A stretch of DNA of 62,179 nucleotides. Origin: an uncultured bacterium. GTDB lineage: Bacteria > Verrucomicrobiota > Verrucomicrobiia > CAIQCK01. Where the stretch lies: contig CAIQCK010000110.1 in the NCBI GenBank assembly GCA_903870275.1, forward strand, positions 1 to 62,179. The letters run 5' to 3'. The notes below the pieces were generated by a model that saw only the letters and a list, made by a program, of their open reading frames with translations, ran no database searches and had not been told where the DNA came from. Positions 25,685-32,985 of the stretch are shown here, piece by piece; within the stretch, counting starts at the first letter, position 1; every line of letters starts with the position of its first letter. A program made the position numbers and the translations under genes.

Positions 25685-26965
25685 ATGAAGCGAATCCTCC
25701 TCACCCTCACCACCCTGCTGCTGACGCCACTGTTCCCGCTGCATGCCGCCGAGGCGCTGCAGGATTCGACGCGCGGGACTCTGACTCTGGCGCTGCAGCC
25801 CTTTGTGGACAACCAGATTATCTCCGGAGCGGTGGCGCTGGTTGCGGACAAGGAGAAGGTTCTGGACGTGATGACAGTCGGATTTGCCAGCCTCAGCACA
25901 AAGATGCCCATGCGCGAGGACACGATGTTCTGGCTCGCGTCCATTACCAAGACATTCACGGCCACCGCGCTGATGACGCTCGTGGACGACGGCAAGGTGA
26001 ACGTGGACGACCCCGTCGAGAAGTATCTGCCCGAGTTCAAGGGGCAGCAAGTCACCGATGCGACGGACAAGACCAAAACGCATCCGCCGGAGCATCGCAT
26101 GACAATCAAGGAACTGCTCACGCACACCAGCGGCATCATTGGGCCGAACGATCCGCCCATCAAACGCAACAACGTGTTGAAGGAAGACACCGAGCAATAT
26201 GGCGCCGCGCCGATGAAGTGGGAGCCGGGCACCAGGTATGAGTATAACAACTCCGGCATCAACACCGCCGGCCGCATCATCGAGGTCGTCAGCGGCATGC
26301 CATATGGCGACTTCGTGAAGCAGCGCCTTCTTGATCCGCTTGGCATGACGGACACCACCTTCTGGCCCGATGAAAAACAAGTCGCGCGGCTCGCGATGAC
26401 ATCGCGGTTCAACAAGGAAGAGTCCGCGCTCGAAGACCTGCCCAACAAGCCCGACAAGGCCTGGCTCAGCCAGCCGCCCAATGTTCCCCACGTGCCGCTC
26501 AATGTGCGCACCTACCTCGGCGACGCGCTCCGGGCCTACCCGAACCACTACGCGTGGCCGGCGGGTGGTCTGTTCTCGACGGCGCACGACCTCGCCAAGT
26601 TCGGCCAGATGATGCTCAACCACGGCGTGAGCCACGGCAAATGCCTTGTGTCCGAAGCTTCGTTCAAGCGCATGACCACCGTCGTGCCCAGCGCTGTCCC
26701 CATGAATCCAAAGCCCAGCATCGGCCTCGGATGGTTCGTCAAACCAAACGACAATGAAGGCCCCGTCGCCGGCAGCTTCGGTCACAACGGCGCGCGCGGC
26801 CCGGAAATGTGGATGGACCCAACCCATCAACTCGTGATGATCCTCCTGATCGAGAGCATGGACATTCACCAGCGCGGCCAGCCGCCCGGCGACGCACAGA
26901 AGAAACTTCGCGCGGCGTTCTTCAAAACGGCGGTCGAGAGATATGGGAGGCCGGCAAGTCACTGA
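25685..26965 (+). CDS. secreted class C beta-lactamase/DD-peptidase-like serine hydrolase
   Basis: The protein has 426 residues with a signal peptide (about 1-22, PLHAAE). The catalytic S-x-x-K is SITK (S86, K89), the second motif is Y187-N-N189 (YEYNNSG), and the third is HNG (SFGHNGARG) where class C beta-lactamases have K-T-G. HNG is common in esterases and peptidases of this superfamily. Substrate unknown (esters or D-amino peptides). It lies 59 bp after the arylsulfotransferase gene and 31 bp before the sulfatase start, in the same strand run. Confidence 0.85.
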   Translation: MKRILLTLTTLLLTPLFPLHAAEALQDSTRGTLTLALQPFVDNQIISGAVALVADKEKVLDVMTVGFASLSTKMPMREDTMFWLASITKTFTATALMTLVDDGKVNVDDPVEKYLPEFKGQQVTDATDKTKTHPPEHRMTIKELLTHTSGIIGPNDPPIKRNNVLKEDTEQYGAAPMKWEPGTRYEYNNSGINTAGRIIEVVSGMPYGDFVKQRLLDPLGMTDTTFWPDEKQVARLAMTSRFNKEESALEDLPNKPDKAWLSQPPNVPHVPLNVRTYLGDALRAYPNHYAWPAGGLFSTAHDLAKFGQMMLNHGVSHGKCLVSEASFKRMTTVVPSAVPMNPKPSIGLGWFVKPNDNEGPVAGSFGHNGARGPEMWMDPTHQLVMILLIESMDIHQRGQPPGDAQKKLRAAFFKTAVERYGRPASH

Positions 26966-26996
26966 AGCGCATTCTCCCGATGATGGTATGCGATCC

Positions 26997-28415
26997 ATGA
27001 AAACCACACTCGCACTCATCACCACCCTGCTGCTGACTCCGTTGGCTGCGCTGCAAGCCGCCGCGCCGCAGCGGCCCAACTTTGTGTTCATCCTCGGCGA
27101 GGGCCACGGCTGGAGCAGCACGTCGGTGCGGATGGATGACGCGGTGCCGGAATCCAGGAGCACGTTCGTCCGCACGCCGAACTTCGAGAAGCTCGCGCAG
27201 GCCGGCATGCGGTTCGCCAATTTCTACGCGCCGTCGCCGCGCTGCACGCCGTCGCGGGTCGCTCTTTTCACCGGCAAAAGCCCGGCGCAGTTGCACATGA
27301 CGTTTATCGGCGAAGGCAAAAAGGACAGCGGCGGGGTGGGGAACACACGCGTGATTCCGCCATCGGCCTCGATGGAATTGCCGGTGAGCGAGACGACCCT
27401 CGCGAAGTTGCTCCAACACGCCGACTACGCGACCGCCCACTTCGGCAAATGGCACATGGGCCGGGCCAATCCTTCGCAGCACGGCTACGACGAGAACGAC
27501 GGCGCCAACGGCAACGGCGGCCCGGACAACGTGGACAATCCGCATCCGAAGCAACTTTTCGCCATGACCGGGCGCGGCATGGAGTTCATGGCGCGGCAGG
27601 CCAAGGCCGGCAAACCGTTTTATCTCCAGCTATCGCACTACGCCTCGCGACACGGCGGCGACGCGCGGCCGGAGAGCATCGCGGCGGTGAAAGACTGGGG
27701 CAGCGTGGACGAGCGCGACAGCGGCACCGCCGCCGCCGACCTCGACCTCGACGTCGCGTTCGGGATGGTGTTGAAAAAGCTCGATGAGCTTGGCATCGCG
27801 AACAACACCTACGTCATCTTCACGACCGACCACGGCACGCCGGGGAAAAACCCGCCGTTCGCCGGCGGCAAAGGCACGGTCTCTGAAGGCGGACTGCGCG
27901 TGCCATTCATCATTCGAGGCCCGGGCATCCGGCCCGGCGCGTGCTCGCACGTGCGGGCGATCGGCGAGGATCTGGTTCCCACCATCGCGGCACTGGCGCA
28001 TGTCACCGAACCGTTGCCGAAAGGTGTCGAGGGCGGCAGCCTCGTGTCGGTGCTTGCCAACGCCGGCAACGGGACGGTGAAGCGTTCGCGCGAGGAGTTC
28101 GTCGTTCATTTCCCGCACTACGACAAGGACTCCATCGGCCCGGCCTCCGCGATTCTGCTTGGCGATTTTAAACTCATCCGCGTTTACGAGACCGGCGCGT
28201 TGCAACTGTTCAATATCGCCCAAGATCCCGGCGAACGCCGCGACCTCGCGCAGCAAATGCCGGACAAGGCGAAGGAACTCAACCAGCGATTGAGCGACTA
28301 CCTCGCGGCGGTGAACGCCCAGATGCCGACGCCCAATCCAAACTACGATCCGAGCAAACCCACACCGGAACCGAAACGCGGCGGCAGGGGAAAGGGCAGG
28401 AACAAGGACCAGTGA
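26997..28415 (+). CDS. secreted Cys-type sulfatase
   Basis: The protein has 472 residues with a signal peptide (about 1-22). The sulfatase signature is RCTPSR, with C83 as the residue matured to formylglycine. Late motifs (VIFTTDHGTPGKN, LRVPFIIRGPG) are present, with D/H of TTDHG as metal ligands. The N-terminal metal-binding block, normally ADDxG, reads ILGEGHGW, so the usual first Asp pair is missing. It should hydrolyse sulfate esters if the metal site still works. The C-terminus is a Gly/Arg/Lys-rich tail (KRGGRGKGRN). The stop overlaps the next gene's GTG start. Confidence 0.85.
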   Translation: MKTTLALITTLLLTPLAALQAAAPQRPNFVFILGEGHGWSSTSVRMDDAVPESRSTFVRTPNFEKLAQAGMRFANFYAPSPRCTPSRVALFTGKSPAQLHMTFIGEGKKDSGGVGNTRVIPPSASMELPVSETTLAKLLQHADYATAHFGKWHMGRANPSQHGYDENDGANGNGGPDNVDNPHPKQLFAMTGRGMEFMARQAKAGKPFYLQLSHYASRHGGDARPESIAAVKDWGSVDERDSGTAAADLDLDVAFGMVLKKLDELGIANNTYVIFTTDHGTPGKNPPFAGGKGTVSEGGLRVPFIIRGPGIRPGACSHVRAIGEDLVPTIAALAHVTEPLPKGVEGGSLVSVLANAGNGTVKRSREEFVVHFPHYDKDSIGPASAILLGDFKLIRVYETGALQLFNIAQDPGERRDLAQQMPDKAKELNQRLSDYLAAVNAQMPTPNPNYDPSKPTPEPKRGGRGKGRNKDQ

Positions 28416-29848
28416 ACTTGCGCGTGATCCGGCCTGCGGTCTGGTTGTGTTTGCTTGCCTGTGTCGCGCTGGCCGCGCCCGAAGGCAAGCAGGGCCGTGA
28501 CAAAGGCAACGGGAAGCAGCCCACGCAGAACTCGGCTTGCAACGATGTGCCAGCGCATCCGTTCGATCTGGTTCTCGGCCGACCCACGCGAGATTCGGTC
28601 ACGCTGAGCGTGCTCGCCTATCAGGACGCCGAAGGTTGCATCGTCTATGGAACGCAACACGGCATTTACCCTCAGCAGACGCCGACGCGCCCATTCAAAA
28701 AAGACGAGCCGGCCGAAGTGGTGATCGGCTCCCTGCGGCCCGACACGCAGTATTTTTACCAGTTCCGCGCCCGCGGCATCCAAAACGCGGAAGGCGCGTT
28801 CCACACGCAACGCTCGCGGGGTCGCCCGTTCACCTTCACCGTCCAGGCCGACTCGCATCTCGACGACCGTGTCAGCGCCGGGATTTATCAACGTACGCTG
28901 GCCAACGCGCTCGCCGATGCGCCGGATTTCCACGTGGACCTCGGCGACACGTTCATGACCGAGAAGCACGACAACCGCGAGAACGCCGCCCGCCAATACC
29001 TGGCGCAACGGTTTTACTTTGGCCAACTCTGCAGTTCCGCCCCGCTGTTCCTCGTGCTCGGCAATCACGACGGCGAAAGCCCGCGTGGCCACGGCAGCGA
29101 TGCCGACAGCCTCGCCATCTGGTCCAACACGATGCGGAAGCGCTATTTCCCGAATCCCGTTCCCGACGGTTTCTTCAGCGGCAACGCGACGAAGCATCCC
29201 GAAGCCGGCCTGTTGCAGGATTACTACGCGTGGGAATGGGGCGACGCGCTGTTCGTCGCACTCGATCCGTTCTGGTTCACGCAGAAGCAGCGCGGCCAGG
29301 GCGACAACTGGAAGCGCACGCTCGGTCCGGAGCAGTATCAGTGGCTCAAGCGCGTGCTCGAAATGAGCAAGGCGCGGTTCAAGTTTGTCTTCATCCATCA
29401 CCTCGTCGGCGGCTTGGACGGCCAGTGCCGCGGCGGGTCGGAGGCCGCGCCGCTTTATGAATGGGGTGGCAGGAACGCCGACGGCACCGATGGCTTCAAG
29501 CAGAACCGTCCCAAATGGCCCGCGCCGATTCACCAACTGCTGGTGCAGAACCGTGTCTCCATCGTTTTCCACGGCCACGATCATTTCTACGCCAAGCAAG
29601 ATCTCGACGGCATCGTGTACCAGGAAGTCCCCCAGCCGGGAAACCCGGGCAACGGAAAACCGCCCCGCAACGCCGCCGAATACGGCTACCGCAACGGCAC
29701 CATCCTCGGCAGTTCCGGCCACATGCGCATCACTGTGTCAGTGGCCCAAGTCACGGCGGAGTACATTTCATGCGTCCTTCCCGCCGACGAAACCGCCGAA
29801 CGCAAGAACCGCCAAGTCTCACACTCTTACACTCTGGCGCCAAGGTGA
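28412..29848 (+). CDS. secreted purple-acid-phosphatase-like metallophosphoesterase
   Basis: The protein has 478 residues when started at the GTG at 28412, which overlaps the sulfatase stop by four bases. After a signal peptide and a basic Gln/Lys-rich stretch comes a fibronectin-III-like domain (about 50-140). A calcineurin-type phosphoesterase follows: ADSHLD, DLGDTF, LGNHDGE, FIHHLV and FHGHDHFY give the metal ligands of a two-metal site. This layout fits PAP-type phosphatases that release phosphate from esters. It is the last gene of the arylsulfotransferase/sulfatase operon. Confidence 0.87.
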   Translation: MNLRVIRPAVWLCLLACVALAAPEGKQGRDKGNGKQPTQNSACNDVPAHPFDLVLGRPTRDSVTLSVLAYQDAEGCIVYGTQHGIYPQQTPTRPFKKDEPAEVVIGSLRPDTQYFYQFRARGIQNAEGAFHTQRSRGRPFTFTVQADSHLDDRVSAGIYQRTLANALADAPDFHVDLGDTFMTEKHDNRENAARQYLAQRFYFGQLCSSAPLFLVLGNHDGESPRGHGSDADSLAIWSNTMRKRYFPNPVPDGFFSGNATKHPEAGLLQDYYAWEWGDALFVALDPFWFTQKQRGQGDNWKRTLGPEQYQWLKRVLEMSKARFKFVFIHHLVGGLDGQCRGGSEAAPLYEWGGRNADGTDGFKQNRPKWPAPIHQLLVQNRVSIVFHGHDHFYAKQDLDGIVYQEVPQPGNPGNGKPPRNAAEYGYRNGTILGSSGHMRITVSVAQVTAEYISCVLPADETAERKNRQVSHSYTLAPR

Positions 29849-29892
29849 TGTGAGAGCGCCGGGGCACGCAGCCGGCTTCGGCTGCAATGCGG

Positions 29893-31239
29893 TCACTCCA
29901 ACCGCTTGATCGAGATGTTGCGGAACTCAACGGGGTCGTTGTGGCCGGCGAAACCGAAATGGCCCGACGTGCGGTCTTTGCCGGGATGCGCTTTGTTGGC
30001 CATGAACTCGGTGACTTTGCTGAGGTCGCAGTCGAGCACGACGGTGCCGTTCAACTCGACGCGGATGGTCGAGCCTTTGATGGTGGCTTCCTCGTAGTTC
30101 CACTCGCCGACCGGGCGCTGGTAGCCGCGGTAAACCGGCACCATGCCGTAGGCCGAGCAGCAGAATTGCCGCGGGTCGAGCTTGGTGTATTTCGGCGCGG
30201 AGTCGTCGAGGATTTGCAGTTCGCACATGCCGACGTAGGCGGTGTCGCCCTGGCCGGGATAGCGGATGGCGAGGCCGTTGTTGCCGCCGGGCGGCAGCTT
30301 GAACTCCAGCCGCGCCACGAAGTCGCTGAACTCCTCCTTCGTGTAAATGGTGCCGCCTTTCTTCAACTGCCAGACAATCGCGCCGTCCTGGACCTGGCAG
30401 CAATCGAGCGGGCCGGCCCAGCCGTCGAGGTTCTTGCCGTTGAAGACCGATTTGAAACCTCCCTGATCCTTGCGGCGCAGGAGCTTGTTCGCCTCGTCGG
30501 CGGGGATGTCGCGGACGAATATGTTCCGCCAGCGGATTTCGCCGCCGTGGGTTTGGAGTTGGATGGGACCCTCTGGCGGAATGGGCAGCTTGCGCGTCTT
30601 GTCGTAGTAGTTCTCCAGGATCGCGCCGTCCACAACGAGCTTGTCGTTGAGCCAGACCCAGGTGCGCGAGCCGCATTGGATGACATGGACGTGGTTCCAC
30701 TGGCCGAACGGTTTGTCGGCGAGCACGAGCGGGTCCTTGCCGGGCGCGCCGGGCGAATTGTTCCAGAGGCCGCCGCTGCCCTTGTCGGCGCCGATCTTCC
30801 ACTTGCCGCCTTCCTTGGTGGTGTCCCAGATTTGCACCTGCGGGCAGCCTTTGAGATAGATGCCGCTGTCGGCGAGCGGCACGGTCTTGTAATCCAACAG
30901 CAACTCGTAATCGCGGAAGTTTTTCTCGGTGGTGGCGTAGAGGCCGTGGCCGTCGTTGACCAGTTCGCCGTTTTCGACGCGCCAATGCTTGGCGATGTCA
31001 TCGAGGGTGGCATCGTGCTTCTTCTTGAACTCCTCCGGGGTCATCGCGAGGTATTTGCGCGGGTCCTCGGTGGTCGCGCCCCACCAGCCGGTGAGGTCCT
31101 TGCCGTTGAACAGCGTGGTGAATCCCGGCGGTGGTTCATTGGGCGCCGTGGCGCGGGGCGAGGTGCCGGCGCAAGACACAAACAGGCTCAGCGCGGTGAC
31201 GTTACAGGCGATCAGTGCGAGATGAGTGGAGCGTTTCAT
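29893..31239 (-). CDS. lipoprotein with two tandem DUF1080 (3-keto-disaccharide hydrolase) domains
   Basis: The protein has 448 residues with a lipobox-like signal (LSLFVSC, Cys near residue 23). Domain 1 begins FTTLFNGKDLTGWWG (about 40-255) and ends RWRNIFVRDI. Domain 2 begins FKSVFNGKNLDGWAG (about 270-448) and ends FRNISIKRLE. Each carries the usual W-(K/R)-V-(E/Q)-(N/D)-G, SGIYLKG or GLAIRYPG and G-x-W-N motifs. DUF1080 relatives hydrolyse 3-keto-glycosides, but many have unknown substrates. It lies 20 bp after the single-domain gene at 31260-32015. Confidence 0.87.
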   Translation of the reverse strand: MKRSTHLALIACNVTALSLFVSCAGTSPRATAPNEPPPGFTTLFNGKDLTGWWGATTEDPRKYLAMTPEEFKKKHDATLDDIAKHWRVENGELVNDGHGLYATTEKNFRDYELLLDYKTVPLADSGIYLKGCPQVQIWDTTKEGGKWKIGADKGSGGLWNNSPGAPGKDPLVLADKPFGQWNHVHVIQCGSRTWVWLNDKLVVDGAILENYYDKTRKLPIPPEGPIQLQTHGGEIRWRNIFVRDIPADEANKLLRRKDQGGFKSVFNGKNLDGWAGPLDCCQVQDGAIVWQLKKGGTIYTKEEFSDFVARLEFKLPPGGNNGLAIRYPGQGDTAYVGMCELQILDDSAPKYTKLDPRQFCCSAYGMVPVYRGYQRPVGEWNYEEATIKGSTIRVELNGTVVLDCDLSKVTEFMANKAHPGKDRTSGHFGFAGHNDPVEFRNISIKRLE

Positions 31240-31259
31240 GATGGCGTTCTGGTGCGTGG

Positions 31260-32015
31260 TTAGTTGAGTTCTTGGATGAAGACGTTGCGGAACTGCATGA
31301 GGCTGGAGGCGGGAATCCACTCGCCGTTGGGCTTCATGCCGCCGTGGTGCTGGAGGCCGATGCGGCCTTTGGCGGGCACGCCGGGCAGTTGGACTTTTTC
31401 GATGACGGTCTGGCCGTTGAGCATGACGGTGAGCCGGTCGCCTTTCATCGTGATCTGGAACGTGTTCCATTCGCCGACCGGCTTGTCGGCGTGGACCTTC
31501 GGCACGCAACCGGCGCGGACCTCCGGCGGCATCTTCTTGTCCATGCGGTAGCCGTAAACTTCGCCGGAGCCGCAGGGCCAGCACCAGATGTTGATCTGCG
31601 ACTTCGAGGAGCCGCGCAGGTAAACGCCGCTGTCGGCGTTGGGGCGCGGCGTGAGAATGGGCTTGCCGTCGGGACCGAGTTTGTAGTCGCCGCTGGGCAG
31701 AATCTCCGGCATTGGGTAGAGGCCGTGCATCTCTTTGATCTTCCAATCCAGCTTCAGCGTGAAGTCGCCGTACTCCTTCCCGGTCCAAAGATCCTTGCTC
31801 TTCTTCGCCTCGCTGCGCGCGTCGTAGTCAATCACGCCGTCGAGCACCTTCCAGTGGCCGTTGTCGCCTTCGGGCACGACCCAGCCGTCGAGGTCCTTGC
31901 CGTTGAAGAGTGAAACAAACCCCGGCGGCGCGTCCGCGGCGAACGCGGCAGCGGTGATGAGTGCGGTGGAAATAATGGAGCAGGCGAATGCCGGGAAAAA
32001 TGAGGCGGGTTTCAT
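31260..32015 (-). CDS. secreted single-domain DUF1080 protein
   Basis: The protein has 251 residues with a signal peptide (about 1-26, FAADAPP). The DUF1080 domain opens with FVSLFNGKDLDGWVV and includes HWKVLDGVIDYD, DFTLKLDWKI, SGVYLRGSSKSQINIW, PVGEWNTFQITMKG, RIGLQHHGG and FRNVFIQEL. It is a concanavalin-like fold linked to glycan binding or 3-keto-glycoside hydrolysis. It is the first gene of a two-gene unit with the tandem-domain lipoprotein. The start at 32015 is preferred because the preceding sequence is AT-rich and lacks a signal. Confidence 0.87.
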   Translation of the reverse strand: MKPASFFPAFACSIISTALITAAAFAADAPPGFVSLFNGKDLDGWVVPEGDNGHWKVLDGVIDYDARSEAKKSKDLWTGKEYGDFTLKLDWKIKEMHGLYPMPEILPSGDYKLGPDGKPILTPRPNADSGVYLRGSSKSQINIWCWPCGSGEVYGYRMDKKMPPEVRAGCVPKVHADKPVGEWNTFQITMKGDRLTVMLNGQTVIEKVQLPGVPAKGRIGLQHHGGMKPNGEWIPASSLMQFRNVFIQELN

Positions 32016-32102
32016 GATGCGGATTCTACGCGCCGTTCGCGTCGGTGCAATAATCAATATATTGAAAATCATCCTACCTTGGTAGCACACCGCCGGCTGG
32101 TG

Positions 32103-32804
32103 CTAGCGCTTGCCGGCCGGACTGAACACAGAAACGGAATCACACACGCCGGCGAGCACGCATCCGTCGCATCGCGGACGCTGCGCTTTGCAAACACTGC
32201 GGCCGTGACGGATAAGGTTGATGTGCAGCGACAGCGCGCGGCCGTTCGGGACCAGCGCCGCCATCGAGTCCTGCGTCTGTTCGGCGGTGGCGAAGTTGGA
32301 AACGATGCCAAGCCTCCGGCACAGGCGGTGGATGTGCGTGTCCACCGGGAACACGTCCCGGCCCATGCCGAAAAGCAGCGTGCAGGCCGCCGTCTTCGGG
32401 CCGACGCCCGGCAACGACAATAGATACTCCATCGCAGCGGGCTGGTTCATGCCGGCCAGGTGTTTCAAGCTGGGCCGTCCGCGTTCTTCCTGGAGGCGGG
32501 CAAGAATGGCCTGGATGCGCGGCGCTTTGGTGTTCGCAAGGCCGGCGGAGCGGATCGTCGCCACGAGGTCACTCGTCGGGGCGGCGAGCACGTCCCGCCA
32601 GCGCGGGTAACGCCGTCGCAGTGCTCGGAACGCGCGGCTGGAGTTTGTGTCCGTGGTGTTTTGCGAGAGGATCGTCTCGATGAGCGCATCGAGCAGCGTG
32701 CGGGCCGGCGCGACTTTTGGCACGCCGTATTCTTTTCGCAATGCCGCCTCGATACGGCGGACGAAAGCCTTGAGTTGGGCGTCGGCGGAACGATGGCGTT
32801 TCAT
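32103..32804 (-). CDS. nth: endonuclease III family DNA glycosylase/AP lyase
   Basis: The protein has 233 residues. The helix-hairpin-helix (LPGVGPKTAACTLLFGMG) holds the Schiff-base Lys at K137, and VDTHIHR holds D155, the two Nth catalytic residues. The C-terminal iron-sulfur loop C205-x6-C212-x2-C215-x5-C221 is intact. It excises oxidised pyrimidines and cleaves the abasic strand. The start at 32804 (MKRHRS) is preferred; the longer reading adds 35 residues with no domain support. It is a housekeeping gene, cytoplasmic, unlike its secreted neighbours. Confidence 0.9.
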   Translation of the reverse strand: MKRHRSADAQLKAFVRRIEAALRKEYGVPKVAPARTLLDALIETILSQNTTDTNSSRAFRALRRRYPRWRDVLAAPTSDLVATIRSAGLANTKAPRIQAILARLQEERGRPSLKHLAGMNQPAAMEYLLSLPGVGPKTAACTLLFGMGRDVFPVDTHIHRLCRRLGIVSNFATAEQTQDSMAALVPNGRALSLHINLIRHGRSVCKAQRPRCDGCVLAGVCDSVSVFSPAGKR

Positions 32805-32985
32805 GTCGGGTCTGTTGCCCGCAATTCTACCAGTTTTGGTTTCGTCAACGCGATGGCTTTCGGGCGTGTCGCAAACTTCCGGCCGGTACAACGCCCTTGA
32901 CAGCGGCACGGGTCAGTCAGAAACTCGGTGCGGTTAGAGACTGTGTACACCGCCCGGGTCGTGACCAAGAGGAAGGAGTGCGTTC

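Noticed and set aside
32940..32965. GTGTACACCGCCCGG resembling the 3' region of 16S rRNA
   Set aside because: Only about 15 bases match and no flanking rRNA sequence is present; chance similarity.
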